Shown: positions 1-9,294, numbered from the stretch's first letter. The stretch is 64,000 nucleotides of DNA from Halalkalicoccus sp. CGA53 (GCF_036429475.1 NZ_CP144125.1:868001-932000); one strand, 5' to 3'. Notes: generated by a model not told the origin, from the letters alone. Made by a program: numbers and translations.

Positions 1-1
1 C

Positions 2-118
2 GAGGAGGAGTTCGAACACCGCCTCTCGGTGCTGCTGGACGCCGACGACCGCGCGGGTCGCGAGCGCGACTGGGATCGGGAGCGGAGCGGGGAGCGCGAA
101 CTCGAGTTCGAGCGGTAG
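2..118 (+). CDS. C-terminal end of a truncated upstream gene
   Basis: An open frame enters from the left edge and ends at TAG 116-118. The 38 visible residues are extremely charged (Glu, Arg, Asp) and end in LEFER, like a hydrophilic haloarchaeal C-terminal tail. In related genomes a HtpX-like protease often precedes pspAB and radA, but nothing in this tail identifies the family. It ends 39 bp before the next start. Confidence 0.5.
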   Translation, partial: EEEFEHRLSVLLDADDRAGRERDWDRERSGERELEFER

Positions 119-157
119 GTCGGCGGGATTTTGTATTTCGATACCTACCCCCGAACT

Positions 158-763
158 ATGGGTATCCTCGATACGATCCGCTCGTTGCTGGGCACGAGCG
201 CCGAGTACGACGCGACGCGCGACGCCGACCCGGAGGACCTCTTCGGGATGTCGACGGCGTACATGACGATGGAGGCCGATCTCGGCTTCGAGAACGGGGA
301 CGCCGCCGCGCTCTGTTTCTCGAACGTCGACAGCCGGAGTTTCGAAGAGACAGTAACTGAAGTCGAGGCGATCCTCGAGGCAGGCGAGGTCGAGACCGGG
401 ACCAGCGCGCGCTTCACGACGGACTCGCAGGGCTACCGGTGGGTCGTCCTCGAGGACAGCCACCCCGAGGACCTCGTCACGAGCATCCACTTCGCCGCGG
501 ACACGTTCATCGAGGAGGGGTTCGGATCGCGCCTGCTCGCGGCGGTATTCGCGTTCCGGAAGGACGGCCAGCGCGCGTACTGGATCTACTCGTTTCGGCG
601 GGGCTCGTACTACCCGTTCGCACCGCAGTCGGGACGCGAGCGCAACAGCCAGGTCGAGTTCAAACTCCAGAGCGTGCTCGACGGTGAGCTAGATGTAGAG
701 AGCGACACGGAGTACTGGTATCCCCTCTGGCCGGATCGTGGAAAGACCCATCCGTGGGACTGA
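158..763 (+). CDS. pspAB: PspA-associated protein PspAB-like
   Basis: A 201-residue soluble protein starting MGILDTIRSLLG. I chose the ATG at 158 over an in-frame TTG at 131 because the family begins at this motif. There is no signal peptide or membrane segment. Features include an acidic middle, the segment SIHFAADTFIEEGFGSRLLAAVFAF near residues 115-140, and a C-terminus rich in Tyr and Trp (YWYPLWPD). From knowledge of haloarchaeal gene neighbourhoods, PspAB lies next to radA and is thought to work with the membrane-stress protein PspA; its biochemistry is not known. Same strand as radA but with a 138-bp gap and a separate radA promoter, so probably its own transcript. Confidence 0.7.
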   Translation: MGILDTIRSLLGTSAEYDATRDADPEDLFGMSTAYMTMEADLGFENGDAAALCFSNVDSRSFEETVTEVEAILEAGEVETGTSARFTTDSQGYRWVVLEDSHPEDLVTSIHFAADTFIEEGFGSRLLAAVFAFRKDGQRAYWIYSFRRGSYYPFAPQSGRERNSQVEFKLQSVLDGELDVESDTEYWYPLWPDRGKTHPWD

Positions 764-872
764 CCTGACGGAGAATCGGAATCGAGCTCCGGACTGCAGC
801 ATCCGTGTTACCACGCATCGTATCGGAATCTGTACCTCTCTGCCTTCACTTACACTTCGCTGTTAACGTGGG

Positions 873-880
873 TTTATAAC
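873..880 (+). promoter_or_regulatory. TATA box of radA
   Basis: TTTATAAC lies 22-29 bp upstream of the radA ATG, so transcription should begin at or next to the start codon (leaderless mRNA). A GGAGGT directly abuts the ATG (896-901), too close to act as a normal Shine-Dalgarno. Confidence 0.65.
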
Positions 881-901
881 CGATCGGGCACAAGCGGAGG
901 T

Positions 902-1936
902 ATGGCAGCGACCGAAGACTTAGAGGAGCTTCCGGGCGTCGGCCCGGCGACCGCCGACAAGCTGAAGGACAACGGCTTCGACACGTATCAGAGCCTCGCC
1001 GTCGCGAGCCCGGGCGAGCTCTCGAACACGGCCGACGTCGGCGAGTCCACCGCCGCGGACATCATCAACGCCGCGCGGGACGCCGCCGACATCGGCGGGT
1101 TCGAGACCGGGACGAGCGTGCTCGAGCGCAGAGAGCAGATCGGCAAGCTCAGCTGGCAGGTCGACGCCGTCGACGACCTCCTCGGCGGCGGCGTCGAGAC
1201 CCAGTCGATCACCGAGGTCTACGGCGAGTTCGGCGCAGGCAAGTCCCAGGTCACCCACCAGCTCTCGGTGAACGTCCAGCTCCCGCGCGAACACGGCGGT
1301 CTCGAGGGCTCCGCGATCTTCATCGACACGGAGGACACCTTCCGTCCGGAACGGATCGACGACATGGTCCGCGGGCTCGACGACGAGATCATCGAAGCCG
1401 CGATGGCCCACCGCGAGATTGAGGGTACCGCGGACGACGAGGAGGCGGTCGAGGCGCTCGTCGCCGACGTCCTCGACAAGATCCACGTCGCGAAGGCGTT
1501 CAACTCGAACCACCAGATGCTCTTAGCGGAGAAGGCGAAGGAGCTCGCCGGCGAGCACGAGGAGAGCGAGTGGCCCGTTCGGCTGGTCAGCGTCGACTCG
1601 CTCACCGCCCACTTCCGCGCGGAGTACGTCGGTCGTGGTCAGCTCGCCCCGCGCCAGCAAAAATTGAACAAGCACCTCCACGACCTGATGCGGATCGGCG
1701 ACCTGTTCAACACCGCCATCGTCGTCACCAACCAGGTCTCGTCAAACCCCGACTCCTTCTTCGGCGACCCGACCCAGCCGATCGGGGGGAACATCCTCGG
1801 GCACACCTCGACGTTCAGGATGTACCTGCGGAAGTCGAAGGGCGACAAGCGGATCGTCCGGCTGGTCGACGCGCCGAACCTCCCCGACGGCGAGGCGGTC
1901 ATGCGGGTCGAGGGCGGCGGGCTGAAGCCGGAGTAA
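902..1936 (+). CDS. radA: DNA repair and recombination protein RadA
   Basis: Archaeal RecA/Rad51 recombinase, 344 residues, normal length for the family. It forms filaments on single-stranded DNA and catalyses strand exchange in homologous recombination. Visible: an N-terminal helix-hairpin-helix domain ([12 protein letters not shown] near residues 10-21), Walker A GEFGAGKS at 108-115, Walker B LVSVD at 228-232, and DNA-binding loop sequence around [14 protein letters not shown] and [12 protein letters not shown]. No intein interrupts the Walker A or loop regions. The ATG at 902 fits the TATA box. The neighbour is pspAB. Confidence 0.98.
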   Translation: MAATEDLEELPGVGPATADKLKDNGFDTYQSLAVASPGELSNTADVGESTAADIINAARDAADIGGFETGTSVLERREQIGKLSWQVDAVDDLLGGGVETQSITEVYGEFGAGKSQVTHQLSVNVQLPREHGGLEGSAIFIDTEDTFRPERIDDMVRGLDDEIIEAAMAHREIEGTADDEEAVEALVADVLDKIHVAKAFNSNHQMLLAEKAKELAGEHEESEWPVRLVSVDSLTAHFRAEYVGRGQLAPRQQKLNKHLHDLMRIGDLFNTAIVVTNQVSSNPDSFFGDPTQPIGGNILGHTSTFRMYLRKSKGDKRIVRLVDAPNLPDGEAVMRVEGGGLKPE

Positions 1937-1987
1937 GCCGTCGTTCTCTCACGGTAGACAGTCGAGTAAGCCGATCGCGAGGCCTGA

Positions 1988-2068
1988 TACGGACTGCTGT
2001 ACGTCCACACCGGTCAAGACCGGTACCCGCCGTTCGGTCCGCACGGTACACAGGTACAGCAGTCTGAT
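1988..2068. repeat. dispersed hairpin repeat, copy 1
   Basis: Left arm CGGACTGCTGTA (1990-2001) pairs with right arm TACAGCAGTCTG (2055-2066), 11 of 12 positions. Between them is a GC-rich inner segment that includes the string CGGTACACAGGTACAGCAG, shared with copy 3. It lies between radA and the DUF502 gene. It is one of four related elements in the window (others at 28197, 29626 and 32800). Confidence 0.8.
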
Positions 2069-2214
2069 TGCTAGGGGGGTGATTGGCGAGCGCGGCGACC
2101 GTGTCGGCGTCGATCCTGCGATGATCGGGTTAGTCCCCTCGAATCGAGAGGGGCGCCGATCGCGGGCGTCGAACGGCGCAACGGCTTTGACCCTCACACG
2201 ACCTGATTCGAGCA

Positions 2215-3066
2215 ATGGCACGTTCGACCTCCTCGGGACCGATCTCGCGGCTCAGCGCCGACGCGTTTCTCGCCGGCGTCGCCGTGATCGTCCCGCTGAT
2301 CGTCACGCTGTACATCCTCTGGATCGGCCTCCAGTTCCTCGGCCGGGCGCTGACGCCTCTCGCCAGCCTGCTCGTCTGGGCGGGCTTCGAGGGGCTGATC
2401 GACAGTCTCCCGATCGTCGGCCTGCTCGTCGAACTGGGGATCTACGGATCAGCGATCGCGGCGATCACCGAGTTCGTCGCGTTCGTCGTGCTGATCGGGG
2501 TGATCCTGCTGGTCGGGTCGATGGCGAAACACAGAGCCGGCGAGCGAGCGATCCAGGTCTTCGACTACGCCATCGCCCGTATCCCCGGCGTCGGGACGCT
2601 CTACACGAGCTTTCGCCGCGTCGGCGACATGATGGCGAGTGATACGATCGAGGAGTTCGAGGGAGTGAAACTCGTCGAGTTCTCCCCGACGGTCCACGTC
2701 CTCGGCTTCGAGACGAACGCTGCCCCGCCGGCGGTCACCGATGCGATGGCGACCGACGACGTGATCGCGATCTTCATCCCGTTCGCGCCGAACCCGGTCA
2801 CCGGTGGCTTTCTCACGTACATGCCCCGCGATCGAGTCACCGATCTCGACATGACCGTCGAGGACGCGGTCAGGAACGTGATCACGAGCGGGATCGCGGG
2901 CGAGGAGGCCTCGGAGAAGTCGCTCGGGGTCGGGCCGGCGTCGTCGGCCGTCCACGGCTCGCCCTCCTCGGGCGCTCACGCGCCCGGCCCGTTCGGCCCG
3001 CTCGGGGGCCAGCCGTTCGTCGCCTCCGGCGAGTCGGGATCGGAGGCGAACCGGCGGCGGATTTAA
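2215..3066 (+). CDS. DUF502 family membrane protein
   Basis: 283 residues. After a short hydrophilic N-terminus there is a membrane segment at about 17-45 and another at about 75-102 ([20 protein letters not shown]), followed by the conserved cytosolic DUF502 block: [14 protein letters not shown], then VKLVEFSP and [22 protein letters not shown]. This arrangement is typical of DUF502, whose function is unknown. The last 45 residues or so form a low-complexity Gly/Ser/Pro tail that is probably disordered. It is followed 25 bp later by eif1A on the same strand. Confidence 0.85.
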   Translation: MARSTSSGPISRLSADAFLAGVAVIVPLIVTLYILWIGLQFLGRALTPLASLLVWAGFEGLIDSLPIVGLLVELGIYGSAIAAITEFVAFVVLIGVILLVGSMAKHRAGERAIQVFDYAIARIPGVGTLYTSFRRVGDMMASDTIEEFEGVKLVEFSPTVHVLGFETNAAPPAVTDAMATDDVIAIFIPFAPNPVTGGFLTYMPRDRVTDLDMTVEDAVRNVITSGIAGEEASEKSLGVGPASSAVHGSPSSGAHAPGPFGPLGGQPFVASGESGSEANRRRI

Positions 3067-3091
3067 ACCGACGCCGGACGAACCCTCGTGT

Positions 3092-3376
3092 ATGAGCGAG
3101 AACGAGGGGCGTCGGTCCCTTCGCATGCCCGAGGAGGGCGAGGTGTTCGCGGAGGTGACGGACATGCTCGGGGCGAACCGGGTGGCGGTGCGGTGTGCCG
3201 ACGGCACCGAGCGGACAGCGCGCATTCCGGGTCGGATGCGAAAACGCGTCTGGATCAGGGAGGGCGACGTCGTGCTCGTCGAGCCGTGGGACTGGCAGGA
3301 CGAGAAGGCCGACGTCACCTGGCGCTACGAGAAGGCCGACGCCGACCAGCTCCGCCGCGAGGGCCACATCCAGTGA
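3092..3376 (+). CDS. eif1A: translation initiation factor aIF-1A
   Basis: 94 residues, an OB-fold S1-type protein ([54 protein letters not shown]). It binds the ribosomal A site of the small subunit and helps place initiator tRNA. Length and motifs match archaeal eIF1A. It is followed 10 bp later by rio1, and the eif1A-rio1 pair is conserved in haloarchaea, so the two are probably co-transcribed. Confidence 0.96.
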   Translation: MSENEGRRSLRMPEEGEVFAEVTDMLGANRVAVRCADGTERTARIPGRMRKRVWIREGDVVLVEPWDWQDEKADVTWRYEKADADQLRREGHIQ

Positions 3377-3386
3377 GCAGTCCCCG

Positions 3387-4244
3387 ATGACCGACGAGGA
3401 GTACGGGCTGCTCGAACCCGACGCGGTCTCCGGTGTCGGCGACGAGTGGGAGGAGATCGACGTCTCGGACACCGAGGCCGACCGGATCGCCCGGAGACGC
3501 GACCGGGAGTTCGACGAGTTCAGGAAACGGATCAAAGACGCCGACCAGTTCAAGGTCGAGGCGTCGGTCTTCGATGACGCGACCTACGGGGCGATCTACC
3601 GGCTCGTCCAGCACGGCCACATCGAGGCGTTCGGCGGTCCGATCTCGACGGGCAAGGAGGCGAACGTCTTCACCGCCCTCAGCGCCGACGGCGAGGTCGC
3701 GGTGAAGATCTACCGCATCTCCGCGAGCGACTTTCGAGATATGAGCGAGTACCTCCAGGGCGACCCGCGGTTCAGGAACCTGAAACAGTCGAACAAGAAG
3801 TCGATCGTCCTCGCGTGGACGAAAAAGGAGTTCGCGAACCTGGAACGAGCGCAACGGGCCGGCGTCCGGGTGCCGGAGCCGATCGCCGTCGAGCGGAACG
3901 TGCTCGTGATGGAGTACATCGGGGCCGAGGGCGGGCGTGCGAAACGGCTGAACGAGGTCCACGTCGAGAACCCCGAAGTCGCCTACGAGGTGCTTCGCGA
4001 GTACATGCGCCGGCTCCACGGCGCCGGCATCGTCCACGGCGACCTCTCGGAGTACAACGTCGTCGTCCACGAGGGTCAGCTGGTCGTCCTCGACATGGGC
4101 CAGGCGGTGACGGTCCACCACCCCCGATCCGACGAGTTCCTCGCGCGGGACTGCGAGAACGTCGCCGCCTTCTTCGCCCGTCAGGGCGTCGAGGTGACCG
4201 GCGAGGAGCTCGAGGCGTTCGTCCGCGAGGAGAGCGAGACGTAG
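3387..4244 (+). CDS. rio1: RIO1-type serine protein kinase
   Basis: 285 residues from the ATG at 3387, 10 bp after eif1A; longer upstream reading overlaps eif1A and is not credible. Kinase motifs: the RIO-specific nucleotide loop STGKEANVF (from residue 87), the catalytic loop HGDLSEYNVVV (Asp219), and the metal-binding LDMGQAV (Asp236). Rio1 acts in late maturation of the small ribosomal subunit. In most haloarchaea a KH-domain RNA-binding protein and a thermosome gene lie next to it; here those are about 18.6 kb away, beyond a metabolic island. Confidence 0.95.
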   Translation: MTDEEYGLLEPDAVSGVGDEWEEIDVSDTEADRIARRRDREFDEFRKRIKDADQFKVEASVFDDATYGAIYRLVQHGHIEAFGGPISTGKEANVFTALSADGEVAVKIYRISASDFRDMSEYLQGDPRFRNLKQSNKKSIVLAWTKKEFANLERAQRAGVRVPEPIAVERNVLVMEYIGAEGGRAKRLNEVHVENPEVAYEVLREYMRRLHGAGIVHGDLSEYNVVVHEGQLVVLDMGQAVTVHHPRSDEFLARDCENVAAFFARQGVEVTGEELEAFVREESET

Positions 4245-4397
4245 CATCTCGGTCCGCCTCTCGTCCGTCCTCTCACCGAATCCCTGCTCGTCCTCGATCG
4301 AACGTCTTCGAGCCGTATCCGTTCCTGAAATCTGAACGATCGCTCTCGACTGATCGCCCGGTGGTTACTTGTCGTCGGTGATTCTCGATTCCCCTAG

Positions 4398-4925
4398 ATG
4401 ACCGAGAGCAAGCCGATTCCCGACTGGGAGTTCAAAGAGCGTGACGTGATCATCTTGAAAGAGCTGACCAGAGATCCACAGCTCTCCTCGCGCGACCTCC
4501 GGGAGATACTCGCCGAGGAACACGGGATCGAGGTCTCACACGTCACGATCAGCGAGTCGATACGAAAGATGCGCCGTGACGGCGTCTTCCGCGAGGCGAT
4601 CATCCCGAACGAGGAGTACCTGCTCTTCTCGCTGTTCGAGTTCCAGTTCGACCCCGAACACTTCGCCGAGTCCTGGCGTGTCGCGATGGAGGAGATCCGG
4701 GCGGACGAACACACGTTCATGTACTTCCTCTCGGACGGCGAGTACCAGTGGAAGACGATCATGATGTTCGAGAACCGAGAGCAGGAGTCGCGGTGGATTC
4801 ACGAGTTCTACAAGGAACACGGCCGGCTCGTGAACAACCTCCGGAACTCCGTCGTCACGAACGTGCTCAAGTTCGGCACCGACCCGGAACTGTTCGACAG
4901 CCTCAACCTCGTTCGAGATCGGTGA
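4398..4925 (+). CDS. winged-helix transcriptional regulator (Lrp-like N-terminus)
   Basis: 175 residues. Residues about 10-60 form a winged helix-turn-helix (ERDVIILKELTRDPQLSSRDLREILAEEHGIEVSHVTISESIRKMRRDGVF) of the Lrp/AsnC type. The remainder (FSLFEFQFDPEHFAESWRVAMEEI, then YQWKTIMMFENREQESRWIHEFYKEHG) does not look like the usual RAM ligand domain. It lies at the left edge of the metabolic island, convergent with the acyl-CoA dehydrogenase gene. It could regulate that gene or the APH-type kinase, but no operator evidence ties it to them. Confidence 0.7.
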   Translation: MTESKPIPDWEFKERDVIILKELTRDPQLSSRDLREILAEEHGIEVSHVTISESIRKMRRDGVFREAIIPNEEYLLFSLFEFQFDPEHFAESWRVAMEEIRADEHTFMYFLSDGEYQWKTIMMFENREQESRWIHEFYKEHGRLVNNLRNSVVTNVLKFGTDPELFDSLNLVRDR

Positions 4926-4931
4926 TCCTCG

Positions 4932-4978
4932 CCGACTCGGCTCGCCGTCGCAACCGATTCACCGACTCGGCTCGCCGT
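4932..4978. repeat. short direct repeat at the 3' end of the acyl-CoA dehydrogenase gene
   Basis: CCGACTCGGCTCGCCGT occurs twice, 30 bp apart (4932-4948 and 4962-4978). The second copy encodes the last codons of the dehydrogenase. This looks like a small local duplication that may have replaced the original C-terminus. Confidence 0.7.
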
Positions 4979-6182
4979 ACCGAACGAGTCCGTCGAGCTC
5001 GCTCGTCTCCACCTCGGAGAACGCCTCGCGGGCGATCGAGCGCTTGTGGACCTCGTCGGCACCGTCGATGATCCGGAACTGCCTGACCGACTCGTAGAAG
5101 TCTCCCAGCGGTAGATCCCGCGAGATCCCCGCACCGCCACAGAGCTGGACGGCGGTGTCGATCGCATCCTGTACGGCCTCGGCCGCGTAGGACTTGCACA
5201 TCGCCACCTCGATCCGTGCCTCGCTCCCGTCCTCTATCTCTCGGGCGGCGTGGCGCACCATCGTCCGGACCGCGTGCAATCGTGTCTCGGCCTCGGCGAC
5301 CGCGAACCGCGCGGACTGCTTCTCCGAGAGCGGCTCGCCGAACGCCTCGCGCTCGCTCGCATACGCCTTCGCCACCTCGAGGGCGCGTTCGGCCATCCCC
5401 GAGTAGCGCATGCAGTGGGTGAGCCGAGCGGGCCCGAGTCTGCGCTGGACCTGCCCGAAGCCGTCGTGGAGCTCGCCCAGAACGTTCTCCTCGGGCACCC
5501 TCACCTCACTGTACTGTATCTCTGCGTGACTCGTCCCGAGTAGCGTCTCCCCGACGTGGGGGATGTCGCGAACGATCTCCACCCCGTCGGCGTCTGCCGG
5601 GACGAGGAACGTCGAGCAGCCCTCGTAGGGGTGGGCCTCGTGGTCCGTTCGCGCGAAGACGATCAGCACGTCGGCCTCGCTGCCCTGCGTCGTCCACCAC
5701 TTGTGGCCGTCGATGACCCACTCGTCGCCCTCCACTCTGGCCTCGGTCCGCAACATCTTCGGGTCGGACCCGCCGCCTTGCATCGGTTCGGTCATCGAGA
5801 ACGCCGACCTGATCTCGGCCTTCGCGAGCGGACGGAGCCACCGCTCTCTCTGCTCCTCGGTTCCGACGAGTTCGAGGAGGTGCATGTTCCCCTCGTCGGG
5901 AGCGTCGACCCGGAGGGCGGCCTGTGCGAGGAGACTCCGGCCCGCCTGTTCGAACGTCGGCAACAGATCGCGAAACCCGAAGCCGAGCCCACCGTACTCC
6001 TCGGGGAGCTGTGGCCCGTAGATCCCACGCTCGCGTGCCTCCTCCCTGAGGTCGGCGATCACGCTCTCCTCGACCGGCCCGTTCCCGAGCCACTCGCGCT
6101 CGACCGGGAGGACGACCTCGTCGACGAACGTCCGGATCTCCGCCGCGAGCTCGCCCGCCCGCTCGGAATCGTGGTACTCCAT
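4959..6182 (-). CDS. acyl-CoA dehydrogenase family protein
   Basis: 407 residues, usual length for the flavoprotein family. It shows LPEEYGGLGFGFRDL near residue 60, the substrate/FAD region FSMTEPMQGGGSDPKMLRTEA and WVIDGHKWWTTQGSEADVLIVFART, and a C-terminal helical domain ending GGAGISRDLPLGDFYESVRQFRIIDGADEVHKR. It would oxidise an acyl-CoA at the alpha-beta bond in the cytoplasm. The overall style, with an APH-type kinase gene divergently transcribed 142 bp away, recalls the ACAD10/ACAD11 type, where these two domains cooperate on 4-hydroxyacyl-CoA. That link is inference. Confidence 0.88.
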   Translation of the reverse strand: MEYHDSERAGELAAEIRTFVDEVVLPVEREWLGNGPVEESVIADLREEARERGIYGPQLPEEYGGLGFGFRDLLPTFEQAGRSLLAQAALRVDAPDEGNMHLLELVGTEEQRERWLRPLAKAEIRSAFSMTEPMQGGGSDPKMLRTEARVEGDEWVIDGHKWWTTQGSEADVLIVFARTDHEAHPYEGCSTFLVPADADGVEIVRDIPHVGETLLGTSHAEIQYSEVRVPEENVLGELHDGFGQVQRRLGPARLTHCMRYSGMAERALEVAKAYASEREAFGEPLSEKQSARFAVAEAETRLHAVRTMVRHAAREIEDGSEARIEVAMCKSYAAEAVQDAIDTAVQLCGGAGISRDLPLGDFYESVRQFRIIDGADEVHKRSIAREAFSEVETSELDGLVRYGEPSR

Positions 6183-6278
6183 GTGCTACCCACCGACAAC
6201 GATGGTAAAAGCGTATCCCCGATTCCCGTTCAGCGGGCACCGAACCCGTACGCTTTCGTACCCGCACTCCGATGTGCT

Positions 6279-6289
6279 TAACAATGTTA
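6279..6289. promoter_or_regulatory. palindrome in the acyl-CoA dehydrogenase / kinase divergent promoter
   Basis: TAACAATGTTA is a perfect inverted repeat (TAACA/TGTTA) centred 41 bp upstream of the kinase start, in the region shared with the divergent dehydrogenase gene. It is a candidate operator for an unidentified regulator, possibly the winged-helix protein at 4398. Confidence 0.35.
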
Positions 6290-6324
6290 GGGATCTACCC
6301 GGCGGATCGAAGGGTGACCGCCCC

Positions 6325-7383
6325 GTGAGCGACCGGTCGTACCTCGACCGGCTGGTCGACGGGGAGGCGCTTCGGTCGTATCTGGAGTCCGAACTCGGAG
6401 GTGTCGAACGGTTCGCGTTCGAGCGCCACCCCGAGGGCCACTCGAACGAGACGCTCTTTCTCACCTGGGGTGAGCGAGAGCTCGTGCTCAGACGACCACC
6501 GCCGGGCGAGACCGCCGACACCGCCCACGACGTCCTCCGGGAGTACCGCGTGATGGACGCGCTCCAGGACACCGACGTCCCGCTCCCCGGGACGGTCCTC
6601 GCCTGCGAGGACGAGTCCGTGATCGGCGGCGACTTCTACCTGATGGAGCGACTCGCAGGCGACGTGATCCGCGGCGAGGAGCCCGAGCGGTTCGCCGTTC
6701 CCGCCCACCGCGACCGGATCGGTACGGAACTCGTCGAGACGCTCGCGGCGATTCACTCCGTCGACGTAGAGGCAGTCGGCCTGGCCGAGTTCGGCCGTCC
6801 GGAGGGGTTCACCGAGCGCCAGGTCGAACGCTGGGGGAAACAGATCGACTGGGCCGCGGGAACGACGGCCGAGGAGCGCGAGGTCCCGGAACTCGACCGG
6901 GTCGGCGAGTGGCTCGAGGCGAACGTCCCCGGGGAGTATCCGCACACGCTCGTCCACGGCGACTACAAGCTCGACAACGTGCTCTTCGGTCCCGGAACGC
7001 CGCCGGAGATCGCGGGCGTGATGGACTGGGAGCTCTCGGCGCTCGGCGACCCCTTTACCGACCTCGGCTGGACGCTCTCGTTCTGGCACGATCCGGCGGA
7101 CCCGCCGCCGGCGATCCCGGAGCTCTACCCGACGTTCATGACCCGGGAGGGCTACCCGACGAGGGACGACCTCGTCGAGCGGTACGAGGCGGCCACGGGC
7201 TACTCGTTCGACCACGACCGGTTCTACCGGTCGCTCGCGGTCTACAAGATGGCCGGCCTCGGCGAGATGTTCTTCGCCAGGTACCTGAACGGGGACAGCG
7301 ACGACCCGCTCTACCCGGGGATGGAGACGCAGGTCCCGAAACTCGCCGGACGCGCGATCGAGATCATCGAGGGCGAGGACTGA
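6325..7383 (+). CDS. APH-family phosphotransferase (ACAD10/11 N-domain or LvaA-like)
   Basis: 352 residues from a GTG at 6325; the frame is open further upstream but the extra residues do not resemble the family. Kinase-fold motifs: catalytic loop HGDYKLDN at 211-218 and metal-binding GVMDWELSALGDPFTDLGW (Asp234). Proteins of this subgroup include the kinase half of ACAD10/11 and the bacterial LvaA, which phosphorylate the hydroxyl of 4-hydroxyacyl-CoA esters, so an aminoglycoside or choline substrate is less likely. The divergent acyl-CoA dehydrogenase supports that assignment. Start uncertain; function by analogy. Confidence 0.75.
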   Translation: MSDRSYLDRLVDGEALRSYLESELGGVERFAFERHPEGHSNETLFLTWGERELVLRRPPPGETADTAHDVLREYRVMDALQDTDVPLPGTVLACEDESVIGGDFYLMERLAGDVIRGEEPERFAVPAHRDRIGTELVETLAAIHSVDVEAVGLAEFGRPEGFTERQVERWGKQIDWAAGTTAEEREVPELDRVGEWLEANVPGEYPHTLVHGDYKLDNVLFGPGTPPEIAGVMDWELSALGDPFTDLGWTLSFWHDPADPPPAIPELYPTFMTREGYPTRDDLVERYEAATGYSFDHDRFYRSLAVYKMAGLGEMFFARYLNGDSDDPLYPGMETQVPKLAGRAIEIIEGED

Positions 7384-7568
7384 GCGCGGCTCGACCGCGG
7401 CTCCCGCTTCGACGTCGTCTCTCCGCGCTCTTCGAGATCGGTTCCACTGAACACCCTGTTCGAGCGAGGGTCGCCGAGCCCGTGGCTCGTCTACGAGGTT
7501 GAGCGGTCGTTGATTGCGAAATATTAGTATGATAGAAGGTCAATTCTGCAACGTACTATCGAACTAGA

Positions 7569-7582
7569 TTACCATCTGGTAA
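7569..7582. promoter_or_regulatory. candidate TetR operator 1 (symporter promoter)
   Basis: TTACCATCTGGTAA, a perfect 5-bp inverted repeat with a 4-bp centre (the arms extend to 6 bp), followed by further A residues. It lies about 20 bp upstream of the presumed TATA element GATTAATAC (about 7598-7606) of the symporter gene. The same pattern occurs at 11390 and 16218. Confidence 0.55.
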
Positions 7583-7629
7583 AAAGACTCCCCCAATGAT
7601 TAATACGTCCCCGTCTGAGGATCACCCGC

Positions 7630-9294
7630 ATGGTCGAGGGCACGTTGGATACCGCGAAGGTCGTATCGCTACTGACCGGAGTCGTCCTCTTCTTCGCGCT
7701 CATGCTGTACGTCGGCTACCGGACCGAGAAATGGATTGACTCTACATCGGATTTCATCGTCTCCGGTAGGGAGATCAACTACCTGGTGATCGGAGCGGGT
7801 TTCGCGGCGATCGGGTTGGCTGGATCGCAGGTCTCCTCGTTGCCGGAGTTCGCCATCACTCTCGGGCTCCTTCCAGCCTCGCTCTACATGCTCACGTGGT
7901 GTGTTTTTCTGGTGATTTTCGGGTGGAAGATCGCACCGTACATCAGGAGAAGCGGGGTCTATACCACCTCGGAGTGGATGGAACAACGATTCGATCGGCG
8001 GACGCGGATCGTGGCAGCAATCGGGAGCGCGCTCGGCATCATCGGTGTCGTCGCGGCGCAGTTCGTTGGCCTCGGTCTCGTAGTGGCCGAACTGACCGAT
8101 TTCTCGTACTTATACGCGTCGTTCGGAATTCTCGTGATCACGCTCGTCTACATGTATCTCGGCGGGCTCTGGGCGGTGACGGTCAACGACGTCATCCAGA
8201 TCGTCATCGGGAGCGTCGCGATGATCGTCATCGCGACCTGGCTGTTCGTCTATTTCGGCTCACCGACCTGGCTCGCCCAGAACGCTCCCGAGATGGCCAG
8301 TCTCTCCGGAACCGGGGCGATGGAGCCCGTTGCCCTGACGTTCAATAGCCCGGTGACCTGGTTCATCGGATGGGGCGCGTTGATCATCGGCAACCAGTAC
8401 TACTGGATTCGGCTGGTGAGCGCCCGCAGCGAGGAGGCCGCGAAGAAGGGAACGATGCTCGGTGGAGTCCTGACGGCGATCTTCTTCTCGTTACTCCTCG
8501 CACTCCCAGGGGCGTACGCGGTCGCAGCGTACGGTGCTCCGGCGGACGCCGGCTACCACTCCGGAGGCGTGTTCGGAGTGATGTTGCTCGAAATGCCACC
8601 GCTGATGGACGCCTTCGTCCTCGTAGCGCTCATTTCGGCCCTGATGAGCACGGCCTCGACTGCGATCATCGGCATCGTTTCGATTCTCATTCGTGACGTG
8701 TGGGAGCCACTGGTCGGTCGGGCGACGACCTCGGACGAACTCATGGGTCCGACGCGTCTCTTTACGGTGCTGATCGGTGTCGCCGCGTGGGTCTGGGCGA
8801 TCACGTGGCAGGAGACGGCGGCACTCATGCTCGCACTCGGCTGGTCCTTCATCGCTCCGCTGGTGTCGGTCGTCCTGATCGGCCTCGCATGGCCACGACT
8901 GACCGCTTCTGGGGCCTTCTACGGGATCTCTACCGGAATCGTCGCCGTCCTGCTCTGGCAGTACGGACCGTGGGGACTCGGTGCGTACGCGCACGAGACG
9001 TGGATCGGGATATTCGTCCCCGCGATCGTCGCCCTCGTGGTGTCTCTGGTCACCGAGCCACCGTACTACGGCACAGCTGACTGGCAGGAGAGAGCGACGG
9101 CGGACACGCGAACGCCACGTGACGAACAACCACAGCCCGACCTGCAGGAACTCGCGCTCGAGCTTTCGAAACCGTGGACGCCGAGTGCTCGCTGGAACCG
9201 GTTCGTCGTGGACCGTGGGAGCGAGGGGGGTCTCCTTCCGACACTGCTTCGCTACGACTCCCGGGCCGCTTCGAGGGGTGAGCGCGATGAGTGA
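7630..9294 (+). CDS. sodium:solute symporter family protein
   Basis: 554 residues with about 13 hydrophobic segments from residue 10 to about 480, then a hydrophilic tail of about 75 residues. SSS-family signs: YxxxEWMEQRFDRRTR-type loop after the third segment, the GGLWAVTVNDVIQ stretch, and the signature region SALMSTASTAIIGIVSILIRDVW. It should import an organic solute with sodium. It carries operator 1 upstream and overlaps the next HTH gene by 8 bp, so it belongs to the island's catabolic regulon. The coding sequence is less GC-rich in places than its neighbours. The substrate is unknown; membership in the cluster suggests the compound processed by the amidohydrolase/LigM-like enzymes. 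Confidence 0.88.
   Translation: MVEGTLDTAKVVSLLTGVVLFFALMLYVGYRTEKWIDSTSDFIVSGREINYLVIGAGFAAIGLAGSQVSSLPEFAITLGLLPASLYMLTWCVFLVIFGWKIAPYIRRSGVYTTSEWMEQRFDRRTRIVAAIGSALGIIGVVAAQFVGLGLVVAELTDFSYLYASFGILVITLVYMYLGGLWAVTVNDVIQIVIGSVAMIVIATWLFVYFGSPTWLAQNAPEMASLSGTGAMEPVALTFNSPVTWFIGWGALIIGNQYYWIRLVSARSEEAAKKGTMLGGVLTAIFFSLLLALPGAYAVAAYGAPADAGYHSGGVFGVMLLEMPPLMDAFVLVALISALMSTASTAIIGIVSILIRDVWEPLVGRATTSDELMGPTRLFTVLIGVAAWVWAITWQETAALMLALGWSFIAPLVSVVLIGLAWPRLTASGAFYGISTGIVAVLLWQYGPWGLGAYAHETWIGIFVPAIVALVVSLVTEPPYYGTADWQERATADTRTPRDEQPQPDLQELALELSKPWTPSARWNRFVVDRGSEGGLLPTLLRYDSRAASRGERDE

Noticed and set aside
6197-6215. Possible fourth TetR site (ATGGTAAAAG) near the acyl-CoA dehydrogenase
   Set aside because: Only one half-site, with no TTACC partner at the right spacing.
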